A DNA stretch of 64,000 nucleotides from Amycolatopsis arida. GTDB taxonomy: Bacteria > Actinomycetota > Actinomycetes > Mycobacteriales > Pseudonocardiaceae. The notes under the pieces were generated by a model, which did no database searches, was not told where the DNA came from, and saw nothing but the letters and a program-made list of their open reading frames with translations. How positions within the stretch are numbered: the stretch's first letter is position 1; the number at the start of each line of letters is the position of its first letter. This document shows positions 9,196 through 17,023 of this stretch, in pieces. Location: assembly GCF_900115565.1 (NCBI RefSeq), contig NZ_FOWW01000005.1, forward strand, positions 1 to 64,000. Reading direction: 5' to 3'. A program made the translations under genes and the position numbers.

Positions 9196-9465
9196 TCAGC
9201 CGGTGAACAGGCCGGCGATCCACTGGCCGACGTCGACCCCGAGACCGCTGACCGCGAGGCCGATGACCGCCAGCGCGATCACCACGCCGGCGAGCCGGCG
9301 CATCACGCCGGCGTTGTCGCCCTTGCCGCCGCCGAGCCAGAGCAGCAGCAGCGCCACGGCGAGCAGCACCAGCGGGACGATGTTGTCGAGGAGCCAGGTA
9401 CGCACGCCCGTGGTACCGAGCTCACCACCCTGTGCCAGGTCCGCCAGGGTCATCATGGTGGTCAT
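9196..9465 (-). CDS. Small two-helix membrane protein, possible pilin/VirB2-like
   Basis: 89 residues, ATG 9465, with GGGAG about 7 bases upstream. It has two hydrophobic helices (about 29-47, VPLVLLAVALLLLWLGG; and about 58-78) joined by a short Gly/Lys loop and ending in a Gly-rich tail. It is the first gene of the operon and lies 12 bp before the PrgI-like gene. Size and hairpin topology match the TrbC/VirB2-like pilin precursors that head many type IV secretion operons, but no processing motif is evident. The call is from position and shape only. Confidence 0.55.
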   Translation of the reverse strand: MTTMMTLADLAQGGELGTTGVRTWLLDNIVPLVLLAVALLLLWLGGGKGDNAGVMRRLAGVVIALAVIGLAVSGLGVDVGQWIAGLFTG

Positions 9466-10092
9466 TGCCTACTCCCGGGTGGGCGGAGCGTAGTAGTGCG
9501 GAGCGCGCCGGAGCGCATCCCGTCGTTGTTCGAGCACTTGTCGTGTTCACCAAACATCATGGCGTTACGAGAGGTAGTGGTCAAAGGGCGTGTTGGTGGC
9601 TCGGGCACGGTGACCCGAGGTACGGAACGACCGGTCACACCGAAATCTCGTCGTCCTCCATCATCGCCGCCAGACCGTGTGGTGATAAGCCGGTCCACCC
9701 GGATTTCGTAGTGTACGCAGACTCTCACCCGATCGAAGGGGCTGTTGCTCACTCTGGGTTGGGGACATCACCGCTGTTGGCCCGACAACCAGTGAACCAT
9801 GACCTGATCGGGCGTGTCGTTGGCCTCCCCGAGTGACGGCTCCCGCGACCGCGCTCCGCGAAGTGGATCATCCGAACGGGTCGATCTCCGGAACGGAGAA
9901 CCGCGAGCACACGCGCATTTCACATCGTTCGGCGACCGTTCCCTCGGCCCGGTGGACTTTCTCGCGCCGTGCACGCTCCGTGATCGCGTTCAGCTACGTC
10001 ATTTCATTCAAAAATTTGTGAAACATCTGTAGAGTTGGGTTGACGTCACGGGCCCATCGCCCGTGGTGATCCCCGGCGCGGAGGAGCACGCG
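9466..10092. other. Divergent spacer between secretion operon and P450
   Basis: 627 bp without a convincing gene, visibly less G+C-rich than its flanks. It must hold the divergent promoters of the secretion operon (minus) and the P450 gene (plus). A 96-codon minus-strand frame (9462-9752) touches the first operon gene by ATGA but has poor third-position bias, so I do not call it. Near the right end lie an AT-rich stretch (about 10005-10030), a TGACGTCA palindrome (10041-10048) and a stem-loop. Confidence 0.6.
10047..10065 (+). promoter_or_regulatory. Stem-loop in the leader of the P450 gene
   Basis: Perfect inverted repeat CACGGGC / GCCCGTG with a 5-nt loop, overlapping the TGACGTCA palindrome at 10041-10048 and ending 27 nt before the ATG. 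It could be an operator or a leader hairpin. It has no T run, so it is not a classic terminator. Confidence 0.4.
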
Positions 10093-11292
10093 ATGACCGA
10101 GACACCCGCACCTCTCGAGGGCCTGCCGACCGGCCGGGAACGGCCACTCGACCCGCCCGCGCCGCTGAACGACCTGCGCGCCGAGCGACCGATCACCCGG
10201 ATGACCTTCGCCGACGGCGCCGAGGGCTGGCTGGTCACCGGTTACCGGCAGGCCAGGACGATCCTGGCCGACCCCCGGTTCAGCTCCCGGGCCGACCTCA
10301 AGCACCCGCCGGTCCCGGCACCACGGTTCGCCGCCGCGAAGCCCGAGCTGCCGCCCGGCCAGTTCGTGCACATGGACCCGCCGGAGCACACCAGGTTCCG
10401 GCGGCTGCTCACCGGGCAGTTCACCGTGCGCAGGATGAACCAGCTCATGGCCAGGGTCGAGGAGATCGCCGCCGAGCACGCCGCCGCGCTGCGCCGGTCC
10501 GGTCCGCCGGCGGACCTGGTCGCCGGGTTCGCCCTGCCCATCCCGTCGCTGGTGATCTGCGAGCTGCTCGGCGTGCCCTACGCCGACCGGGCGCGGTTCC
10601 AGCGGGACTCGGCCACCCTGCTCGACCTCGGCGCCGGCAGCGAGGAGGTGCTCGGCGCGCTCCAGCGGATGTTCGGCTACCTCGGCGAGCTGGTGCGCGG
10701 CAAGCTGGCCGAGCCGACCGACGACCTGCTCGGCGGGCTCGCCAGCACCGGGGAGCTGACCGAGGCCGAGCTGGCCGGGGTGGGGTTCCTGCTGCTCGTC
10801 GCCGGGCACGAGACGACGGCCAACATGCTCGCGCTCGGCACGTACGCGCTGCTGACGCATCCCGACCAGGTCGCCGCGCTGCGCTCCGAGCCGGAGCTGC
10901 TCGACGGCGCGGTGGAGGAGCTGCTCCGCTACCTCACGATCGTGCACCTGGGCACCGAGCGCACGCCGCTGGAGGACGTCGAGATGGACGGCGTGACGCT
11001 CCGCACGGGCGAGACCGTGCTGCTGCACCTGCCCACCGCCAACCGCGACCCGGAGCGGTTCCCCGAGCCGGACCGGCTGGACGTGCGGGTCCCGGCCACC
11101 GGGCACCTCGCGTTCGGGCACGGCATCCACCAGTGCCTCGGCCAGCAGCTCGCCCGGATCGAGCTTCGAGTGGGCCTCGCTACCCTGGTGCGGGAGTTTC
11201 CGAACTTGCGCCTGGCGGCCTCCGCGGAGGAGATTCCCTGGCGTAGCGACATGAGCATCTACGGGGTGCACCGCCTGCCGGTCACCTGGTGA
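10093..11292 (+). CDS. Cytochrome P450
   Basis: 399 residues from ATG 10093, chosen because GGAGGAG (10080-10086) lies 6 bases upstream. The frame opens at 10063 with no such site. All P450 signatures are present: I-helix AGHETTA (about 237-243), ExxR in EELLRY (276-279), and haem-thiolate loop FGHGIHQCLGQ with Cys348. Length and the absence of a membrane anchor fit a soluble bacterial class I enzyme that takes electrons from a ferredoxin, and a ferredoxin gene follows 20 bp later. Substrate unknown. No biosynthetic cluster is seen around it, so it may act in catabolism or tailoring elsewhere. Confidence 0.95.
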   Translation: MTETPAPLEGLPTGRERPLDPPAPLNDLRAERPITRMTFADGAEGWLVTGYRQARTILADPRFSSRADLKHPPVPAPRFAAAKPELPPGQFVHMDPPEHTRFRRLLTGQFTVRRMNQLMARVEEIAAEHAAALRRSGPPADLVAGFALPIPSLVICELLGVPYADRARFQRDSATLLDLGAGSEEVLGALQRMFGYLGELVRGKLAEPTDDLLGGLASTGELTEAELAGVGFLLLVAGHETTANMLALGTYALLTHPDQVAALRSEPELLDGAVEELLRYLTIVHLGTERTPLEDVEMDGVTLRTGETVLLHLPTANRDPERFPEPDRLDVRVPATGHLAFGHGIHQCLGQQLARIELRVGLATLVREFPNLRLAASAEEIPWRSDMSIYGVHRLPVTW

Positions 11293-11312
11293 CCGCTGGG
11301 AAGGGGAACGAC

Positions 11313-11510
11313 ATGCGCATCGAAGCCGACACCGAGGTGTGCGTCGCCGCGGGCATGTGCGCGCTCACCGCGCCGGAGGTCTTCGACCAGTCCGAGGACG
11401 AGGGCACGGTGGTCGTGCTGGCCGCGCGGCCGCCGGCCGAGCACGAGAAGGCCGCCCGCGAGGCCGTGGAGCTGTGCCCCTCCGGTGCTTTGCGGATCGT
11501 CGAGGACTGA
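11313..11510 (+). CDS. Small P450-type ferredoxin (3Fe-4S or 4Fe-4S)
   Basis: 65 residues from ATG 11313, preceded by GGGAAGGGG. The frame also opens at GTG 11289, overlapping the P450 stop. Cys10, Cys16 (C-x5-C in CVAAGMC) and Cys55 in CPSGAL are the three cluster ligands typical of actinobacterial P450 ferredoxins. The usual fourth ligand position holds Ala or Gly, which favours a 3Fe-4S cluster. It should shuttle electrons from a ferredoxin reductase to the P450. No reductase gene is adjacent. Confidence 0.92.
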   Translation: MRIEADTEVCVAAGMCALTAPEVFDQSEDEGTVVVLAARPPAEHEKAAREAVELCPSGALRIVED

Positions 11511-11581
11511 GCGCCGGGAGTCCCGCGCCCGTGCTCGGGCGCAACTCGCCGGGCCGGACTCCCGGTCCGGCGACGGGAACG

Positions 11582-11665
11582 GGCGGTTCGCTGTCCGAAC
11601 GTTTGGTTCGCCGTCCCCGGCGTCGAGTTCGCGGTTCCGAACGTCGAGTTCGCGGTTATTGGCGG
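11582..11665. repeat. 21-bp periodic intergenic repeat, site A
   Basis: About four degenerate units of 20-21 bp. On the minus strand they follow the pattern GCGAACTCGACGTTCGGAAC. They lie just past the stop of the SCO6745-type gene. The same 21-bp pattern recurs at 36735-36795 and 51069-51170. Confidence 0.6.
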
Positions 11666-12555
11666 GTGCCCTGGGGGGCGGCGGCGGGGGCGGCGGGGGC
11701 GAAGACGTTGTCCGGGAAGGCGCCGACGGCGACGATGGCGCGGCTGAGGGACCGGCCGAGGTCGTGCAGGCGCTCGGCCTTGTCGGCGCCCAGCCAGGCC
11801 CACGGCGCGGCGGCGGAGGAGTTGGTCACCGCCTCGACCTCGTCGCGCAGTCGCTGGCCCTGCTCGGTCAGCGCGCCGCGCTCGTCGAGGAACCCCTGCT
11901 CGCGCAGCCGGTCCGCGGTGCCCGACCACTGCTCGTCGGACCAGCCGCGGCTGACCTTCGCGACCGGCTCCAGGAAACCCCTGCCGGTCGCGGTGTGGGT
12001 GACCAGCGCGGTGAGCCCGTTCAGGCCGGCACCGACCAGCGCGGCGACGTGCCCGTCGCCGCGGAACTCGCGGAGCAGGCTGACCGCGTGCCAGAGCACC
12101 AGGTGCGGTTCGCTCGGCCAGTCGAGGTCGGCGTGGCCGGCGTAGAGCGGCCGGCCCTCCGGGACGCAGCCCTCCGCGGCCGCCCTGGCGAGCTCGGCGG
12201 CCTCGGCCACCTGCTCGCCGGCGAGGGTGTCGGGGCCGAGCAGCCGGCGCAGCGCGGCGTCCACGGCGGCGAACCGCGCGGCGACGACGTCGGTGGGCGA
12301 AGCCAGCTCCCATGCCCTCGGGATGTGCCGGGCGACCAGCTCGGGGTTGAAGTTGAAGAACGTGGCGGCCACCGTCCCCGGGCCGACCGCACCCATCGGC
12401 GCCGACCGGCTGGCGAAGTAGCACATGCGCCCGGGACGCAGCCCGGCCCCGGTGAGGCACTCCTCGGCTTCGGGGGCGAAGTAGATCATCGAGTGCAGCG
12501 GGTCCAGCACCCGGTGACAGCGGAAGGCGATCGTGGCGGCGTCGTTCCGGTTCAT
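11656..12555 (-). CDS. SCO6745/SalK family protein
   Basis: 299 residues from ATG 12555 (MNRNDAATIAF); the frame opens earlier but without a better start. The sequence shows the SCO6745-family features known from many actinomycetes: an N-terminal CHRVLDPLHSMIYFAPEA stretch, FFNFNPELVARHIPRAW, and a C-terminal helical half with GWSDEQWSGTADRLREQG that resembles a MarR-like winged helix (about 205-260). Its biochemical role is not established. It is usually a stand-alone gene, as here, and may be regulatory. The last 20 residues are Ala/Pro-rich. Confidence 0.75.
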   Translation of the reverse strand: MNRNDAATIAFRCHRVLDPLHSMIYFAPEAEECLTGAGLRPGRMCYFASRSAPMGAVGPGTVAATFFNFNPELVARHIPRAWELASPTDVVAARFAAVDAALRRLLGPDTLAGEQVAEAAELARAAAEGCVPEGRPLYAGHADLDWPSEPHLVLWHAVSLLREFRGDGHVAALVGAGLNGLTALVTHTATGRGFLEPVAKVSRGWSDEQWSGTADRLREQGFLDERGALTEQGQRLRDEVEAVTNSSAAAPWAWLGADKAERLHDLGRSLSRAIVAVGAFPDNVFAPAAPAAAPQGTRQ

Positions 12556-12619
12556 GTGGTCAACGTAGTGCACACCAAGGTCACCAGGGAGCGCTCGCGC
12601 CCGATCCACCGCTGGTCGA

Positions 12620-13138
12620 CTACGGCGGCAACGTGAACGCCGCGGCGTGCCGAGGCTTCACCACGGAGAAGTGACGCAGGTCCAGGGTGGCCAGCCGGGT
12701 GACGCCGAGCCGTTCGGCCACAGCGACCACGCAGGCGTCCGCGGTGCCCAACGAGAGTTCCGCGTACTTCTCGACGAGATCGGCCGCGCGGGCGACGTCG
12801 GTGCGGAGCATGGACTCCACGACGGACGGCCCGTCCGCGACATCACGGAGAAACGCGGCCTCGGCGCGGGCACCGGCCCGGGTTGAGCAGGTAGCCGATC
12901 TCGGCGAGTGGTGGTTCGGGCAGGACCGCCGGGTGCGCCCCGTATCGGGTTTGTTCGGCGAGCCGCCGCAAGGCCGCCACCGCGGCCGACGCCGCTCATC
13001 GGGCACGGCTTCCAGCAGCCGGCGCGCCTCCGCCCGCGGTTCCGGCTCGGCCTGCCCCGGGCTCCCGCTCCGCCCGGCGGCACGCGCGGCGCGGCCCACG
13101 TGCCAGGCCGCCACCGGCGGCGCGCCCACGGCAGACAC
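12620..13138 (-). pseudogene. Decayed VapC-like PIN-domain toxin
   Basis: The C-terminal frame (12620 to about 12870) reads as the end of a PIN ribonuclease: AEAAFLRDVADG, an acidic active-site region in LGTADACVVAVAERLG and the end motif LATLDLRHF. The matching upstream half is in another frame (AALRRLAEQTRYG, PPLAEIGYLLN, about 12875-12985), so a frameshift lies at about 12866-12886. Further upstream, EARRLLEAVPDE returns to the first frame and no N-terminal Asp motif is found. At least two frame disruptions and a missing start make this a broken toxin gene. No antitoxin gene is recognisable next to it. Confidence 0.7.
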
Positions 13139-13197
13139 GACGCGACCCCCGCCCCACCGCCGGCACAGCCAGTGAGACGAGGGCCACGAGCGCGAAG

Positions 13198-13263
13198 CTA
13201 GCAGCTACCGCAGCAGCCACACCCGGGACCGCTGCACGAGCTGCAACAGCTACATCCACCCAT
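13198..13263 (-). CDS. 21-residue octacysteine peptide ORF
   Basis: ATG 13263 to TAG 13198. The product begins MGGCSCC and has Cys at 4, 6, 7, 10, 15, 17, 18 and 21, with Gly and Ser filling the rest. GGAAGGAG lies 10 bases before the ATG, and an IdeR-type iron box is centred about 57 bases upstream, so all parts of an iron-controlled transcription unit are present. Third-position G+C is better in this frame than in the overlapping Ala/Val frame. It could be a metal-binding micro-protein, a RiPP precursor core or a cysteine-sensing leader peptide. No gene that it could attenuate survives downstream, since the PIN gene there is broken. Not recognised; existence as a protein is unproven. Confidence 0.45.
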   Translation of the reverse strand: MGGCSCCSSCSGPGCGCCGSC

Positions 13264-13310
13264 CGGAACACCACTCCTTCCATCCACGCGGCCAACGTGC
13301 CTGATCAAAG

Positions 13311-13329
13311 GTAGGTAAGCCTTACCGCT
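13311..13329 (-). promoter_or_regulatory. IdeR/DtxR-type iron box
   Basis: GTAGGTAAGCCTTACCGCT matches the consensus TWAGGTWAGSCTWACCTWA at 15 of 19 positions, with the 14-base core AGGTAAGCCTTACC perfect. It lies upstream of the octacysteine ORF on the minus strand. Nothing else nearby would need iron control. Confidence 0.65.
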
Positions 13330-13594
13330 CCCCGTACCGCCTCACGGGTGATCCATGGCGGTATCGCGATGTGACCACGCATCCAGCTCCGGCTGACCGG
13401 GCGCGATCCAGTGGGTCGACTTGGAGCACCCCCACCGCCCCGAACGCGGATCGTCCAATGGAGACGGCTTCGTGTCGGGGCGATGGGGAGGAGTGGCCAA
13501 GGGGGCAAGATCAGGCCGTCAGACGTCGAGCAAGGGTGAGAAACGACGAGAACTACCGAGTTGCATTCCCGCAGCTCAGCGGCCATATCGGCGG
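13330..13594. other. Spacer with no gene seen
   Basis: 265 bp between the iron box and the end of rnpB. Short frames on both strands lack third-position bias and recognisable products. I see no tRNA or clear signal here. Confidence 0.5.
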
Positions 13595-13616
13595 CCCTCC
13601 CCCAGGTCGAGGAGGG
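13595..13616 (-). terminator. Hairpin after rnpB
   Basis: CCCTCC (13595-13600) pairs with GGAGGG (13611-13616) around a 10-nt loop, immediately beyond the 3' end of rnpB. There is no T run, which is common for actinobacterial terminators. Confidence 0.5.
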
Positions 13617-13617
13617 T

Positions 13618-14020
13618 GGGGCGGACGAGTTGGCATGTAAGCCGGATTCTGTCCCCGCGCCGGGTGGCGCGGTGGGCGACCATCCATCTCGGCCTGCCGT
13701 CGCCGGCAGGCTCCAGCGGCCTACCCGCAGGCATCGGGCGGGCCGCCCTCGAACGCCTGCGCAGGAGCTCGCGCTCCCTCTTGGCCTTGCTCCGGGTGGG
13801 GTTTACCGAGCCACCCCGGTCACCCGGGGTGCTGGTGGTCTCTTACACCACCGTTTCACCCTTACCTGGCCGCAGCGGCCAGGCGGTCTGTTTTCTGTGG
13901 CACTGTCCCGCGGGTCGCCCCGGGTTGCGGTTAGCAACCACCCTGCCCTGCGGAGTCCGGACTTTCCTCGATACCGCGCGAACGCGGCGTCGCGGCCGCC
14001 CTGCCAACTCGTCCGCGCCC
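13618..14020 (-). ncRNA. rnpB: RNase P RNA, bacterial type A
   Basis: The minus strand shows the conserved core GAGGAAAGUCCG near the 5' end (about 13960-13972), the distal core ending in ACAGAAUCCGGCUUAC near the 3' end, and between them the AGUGCCACAGAAA and GGUAAACCCC elements. The terminal helix P1 closes perfectly: 14003-14016 pairs with 13621-13634 (14 bp). This RNA is the catalytic subunit of RNase P, which trims tRNA 5' leaders. It lies 24 nt past the RNase H/phosphatase gene in the same orientation. Confidence 0.96.
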
Positions 14021-14043
14021 ACCATTCTATCGCCGTGGCTCGC

Positions 14044-15177
14044 TCAGCCCAGGTGCGAGGTGTCGTTCACCAGCCGCACGGACGCGTTGCCGTCGGGGTA
14101 GAACTCCACCACCGACAGCGACGCCAGGTCCAGGTGCAGCCGGAACAGCAGCGCCGGCCCAACGTCCAGCCCCATCCGCAGCAGCGACTTGATCGGCGTG
14201 ACGTGGCTGACCACGACCAGCGTCCGCCCGCCGTGGGCGGCGATCAACTCGTCACGGAGCCGCCGCACCCTGCGGTGCACGGCGTCGAAGCTCTCCCCGC
14301 CCGGCGGCGCGACCGCGGTGTCCGCCAGCCAGCGCCGGTGCAGCTCGGGGTCGCGCTCCGCGGCCTCGGCGAAGGTCAGCCCCTCCCACTCGCCGAAGTC
14401 GGTCTCCAGCAGGCCCTGGTGCGTCTCGACCCGGCCGCCGAGCGCGTCGGCCACCGCCTGCGCGCTCCGCAGCGCCCTGGTCAGCGGGGACGCCACGATC
14501 GGCACCGACCCAGCCTCGCCGACCAGGTCCGGCCACGCCGCCAGCCGTTTCGCCGCGGCCTCGGCCTGCCGCACCCCCAGCTCGGTCAGCGGGACGTCGT
14601 CCCGGCCGGAGTACCGCCGCTCCACCGACATCGGGGTCTGCCCGTGCCGCAGCAACAGCAGCCGGGTGGGCGTACCGGTCGCCCCGGTCCACCCCGGCCC
14701 CGAACCGCGATCCGTGTCGCCGCGCTCGGCCTCGCTCGGCGCGGCCGCGGCGATAGTGGTTCGCCCGGCCTGGGTGTCCATGGCCTCGTTGGCCAGCCGG
14801 TCGGCGTGCGCGTTGCGGGACCGGGGGACCCACTCGTAGCGGACCCGGTCGAACCGCCCGGCCAGCTCCCCGGCCCGCCGCGCCAGCGGTCGCAGCGCCG
14901 CGTGGCGGATCTTCCACCGGCCGGACATCTGCTCCACGACGAGCTTCGAGTCCAGCCGGGCGTCCACAACGGACGCGCCCAGCTCGGCGGCGACCTCCAG
15001 CCCGGCGATCAGGCCCTCGTACTCGGCGACGTTGTTGGTGGTGACGCCCAGCCCGGCGCTGCGCTCGGCGAGCACCTCACCGGTGCCGGGGTCACGCACG
15101 ACAGCGCCGTAACCGGCGGGTCCGGGGTTGCCGCGCGAGCCACCGTCGGCCTCGACGCGGACCCGCCGGCCTGTCAC
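14044..15177 (-). CDS. Bifunctional RNase HI / acid phosphatase
   Basis: 377 residues from GTG 15177, overlapping the previous stop by GTGA. N-terminal RNase HI domain (1-135) with the acidic residues of VEADGGSRGNPGPAGYG, AEYEGLIAGLE, LDSKLVV and NAHADRLAN. A linker of about 35 residues leads to a histidine-phosphatase domain (about 170-377) with RHG in LLLLRHGQTP and the second His in VVVSHVTPIK. The domain pairing matches M. tuberculosis Rv2228c, which removes RNA from RNA/DNA hybrids and also has phosphatase activity (alpha-ribazole phosphatase-like). It is last in the operon with the zinc-ribbon and Nif3-like genes. Confidence 0.93.
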   Translation of the reverse strand: MTGRRVRVEADGGSRGNPGPAGYGAVVRDPGTGEVLAERSAGLGVTTNNVAEYEGLIAGLEVAAELGASVVDARLDSKLVVEQMSGRWKIRHAALRPLARRAGELAGRFDRVRYEWVPRSRNAHADRLANEAMDTQAGRTTIAAAAPSEAERGDTDRGSGPGWTGATGTPTRLLLLRHGQTPMSVERRYSGRDDVPLTELGVRQAEAAAKRLAAWPDLVGEAGSVPIVASPLTRALRSAQAVADALGGRVETHQGLLETDFGEWEGLTFAEAAERDPELHRRWLADTAVAPPGGESFDAVHRRVRRLRDELIAAHGGRTLVVVSHVTPIKSLLRMGLDVGPALLFRLHLDLASLSVVEFYPDGNASVRLVNDTSHLG

Positions 15178-15911
15178 AGGCCGGACTCCAGCGTGCGGAC
15201 CAGGATCGCGCCGCAGTTGTCGCAGCGCACCACCTCGTCCTCCGGTGCGGCCTTGATCTCGGCGACGGTGTTGCGGTCCAGCTCGAGCTGGCACGCGCCG
15301 CACCGGCGGGCCCGCAGCAGCGCGGCGCCGATGCCCTTCTGCGCGCGGACCCGCTCGTACAGGCCGAGCAGGTCGGCGGGGAACCGGGGCACCAGCCGCT
15401 CCCGGTCGGCCTTCCGGCGGGCCTCGGTGGTGTCCAGGTCGGCGAGCGTCTCGTCCCGCCGGCGGGTGGCGTCGCCCAGCGCCTGCTCGGCCTTGTCCAC
15501 CTCGGCGCTGGTGCGCTGGGCGTCCAGCTCCAGCGCCTCCCGCCGCTCCATCAGCTCCAGCAGGTCGTCCTCCAGCGCGGAGCGGCGGCGCTTCAGGGTC
15601 TCCAACTCGTGCTCGAGGTCAGTGAGCTGCTTGGCCGACACCGAGCCGGAGTCGAGCAGCTTGCGGTCGCGGTCCTCGCGGGCCCGCACCGAGTCGATCT
15701 CACGCTCCTGGCGGGTCACGTCGCGGTCGAGGTCGGAGGCCGACAGCCGCACCGCGACGAGCGCGTCCTTGCGCTCCCGCAGGGTGCGTTCCCCCTCGAC
15801 GACCTCGGCCTGCTCGGGCAGGGTGCGGCGCCGGTGCTCGATTCGGTTCAGCTCGGCGTCGACCTTGGCCAGGTCGAGCAGTTGACGCTGTACGGCGGGT
15901 TCGGCCTTCAC
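15174..15911 (-). CDS. Coiled-coil zinc-ribbon protein (CdsZ/Rv2229c-like)
   Basis: 245 residues from GTG 15911. Residues about 5-175 are a long antiparallel coiled coil rich in Leu, Glu and Arg. The C-terminus is a C4 zinc ribbon with CGAC (about 204-207) and CDNC (about 229-232). This domain order defines the C4-type zinc-ribbon family found beside nif3 across actinobacteria. A nucleic-acid-binding or ribosome-related role has been proposed for the family, but exact function is uncertain. It overlaps the RNase H gene by GTGA and follows the Nif3-like gene by 22 bp. Confidence 0.88.
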   Translation of the reverse strand: MKAEPAVQRQLLDLAKVDAELNRIEHRRRTLPEQAEVVEGERTLRERKDALVAVRLSASDLDRDVTRQEREIDSVRAREDRDRKLLDSGSVSAKQLTDLEHELETLKRRRSALEDDLLELMERREALELDAQRTSAEVDKAEQALGDATRRRDETLADLDTTEARRKADRERLVPRFPADLLGLYERVRAQKGIGAALLRARRCGACQLELDRNTVAEIKAAPEDEVVRCDNCGAILVRTLESGL

Positions 15912-15933
15912 TCTGCGTCTCTCCCTGTCTCCC

Positions 15934-16752
15934 TCAGCCTGCGCGCAGGGTCCACGGGTCGGTGCACCGCGTGGACACGTGAACGTCGACGTTACCCGCC
16001 CCGGCCGCGTCGATCACGGCCGAGGCTTGCCGGCACCACGGCCACTCGCTGGCCCAGTGGGTGATGCCCACCAGCGCCGGCGCCGCCGGGCCGGTCTCCA
16101 GGTGCTCGCCGGCCGGGTGGTGCCGCAGGTCGGCGGTGACGTAGGCGTCGACCCCGGCCGCGGTGGCCGCGCCGAGGTAGCCGTCGCCCGCGCCACCGGA
16201 CACCGCCACCGTCCGAATGGGACGGTCGGGGTCGCCGGCGCCGAGCACGCCGGGCACGGTGGGCGGCAGCGCGCGGCCCACCCGCGCGACGAACTCGGCG
16301 AACGGCTCGGCCGAGGGCAACTCGCCGATCCGGCCGATGCCGGTGGTGGGATCGGCCGCGTGCGGGGCGAGCGGGCGCAGCACCCGCAGGCCGAGCGCGA
16401 CGGCCAGCGCGTCGGAGACGCCGGGGGTGGCGGAGTCGGCGTTGGTGTGCGCGCAGTAGAGCGCGGTGCCGGTGCGGATCATCCGGTGCACCAGCCGGCC
16501 CTTGGCGGTGTCGGTGCCGACGCCGTGCACGCCGCGCAGCAGCAGCGGGTGGTGCGCCACGATGAGCTGTGCCCCCAGCTCGGCGGCCTCGGCCACGGTC
16601 TCGCCCACGACGTCCACGCACACCAGCACCCGGGTCACCGGCTCGGCCGGGTCGCCGCAGACCAGGCCGACCGCGTCCCAGGACTCGGCCAGCTCCGGCG
16701 GGTAGGCGGTCTCCAGGGCCGCGATGACATCGGCGACGGTCGTGGTGGACAT
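15934..16752 (-). CDS. Nif3-like dinuclear metal-centre protein
   Basis: 272 residues. Metal-binding motifs of the Nif3/YqfO/GTP cyclohydrolase I type 2 family are present: IVAHHPLLLRG (His-His near 65) and YCAHTNAD (near 100) in the N-terminal half, and LVGITHWASEWPW near the C-terminus. The family forms a hexamer with two metals per subunit; its substrate is debated. Length is that of the short bacterial form without the central PII-like insertion. It heads the operon with the zinc-ribbon and RNase H/phosphatase genes, the order seen in M. tuberculosis Rv2230c-Rv2228c. Confidence 0.9.
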   Translation of the reverse strand: MSTTTVADVIAALETAYPPELAESWDAVGLVCGDPAEPVTRVLVCVDVVGETVAEAAELGAQLIVAHHPLLLRGVHGVGTDTAKGRLVHRMIRTGTALYCAHTNADSATPGVSDALAVALGLRVLRPLAPHAADPTTGIGRIGELPSAEPFAEFVARVGRALPPTVPGVLGAGDPDRPIRTVAVSGGAGDGYLGAATAAGVDAYVTADLRHHPAGEHLETGPAAPALVGITHWASEWPWCRQASAVIDAAGAGNVDVHVSTRCTDPWTLRAG

Positions 16753-17023
16753 GGCCCGATCCTCGCACGCCCCGGCCTTCGCCCCCGGCCCTCAGCTCGA
16801 TCGCGTGGGCGGCGGCTTACGGGTGAATCCCATCTCGATGGCTTTACCGTTCGCACAGGTGTGCGTGACGTCGGGGTGGAGGCGCCGCGCGTGTGGCCGC
16901 AGGTTCTTCCAGGTGAGGTGGTGGCCACGCCGCACGGCACGGGCATCCGGCGATCCGGTCAATGATCGGCCGTACGCGGCGGGCGGGACCGCCCCGATGA
17001 TCGGCATGGGCGACACTGGCGGC

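Noticed and set aside
9462-9752. 96-codon minus-strand frame ahead of the secretion operon, with an ATGA overlap
   Set aside because: Third-position G+C is poor and the product resembles nothing. The overlap is probably chance.
12996-13295. 99-codon hydrophobic frame overlapping the octacysteine ORF
   Set aside because: Ala/Val-rich first part has weak third-position bias. Without a start that fits a ribosome site it is less likely than the Cys-rich frame. A remnant FecCD-like permease cannot be excluded.
13330-13617. Possible tRNA or other gene beside rnpB
   Set aside because: No cloverleaf was found by eye; only the rnpB hairpin is supported.
16792-16935. 47-codon minus-strand frame between nif3 and ptpA
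   Set aside because: Basic, unrecognised and with no clear ribosome site. Mentioned under the synteny gap instead.
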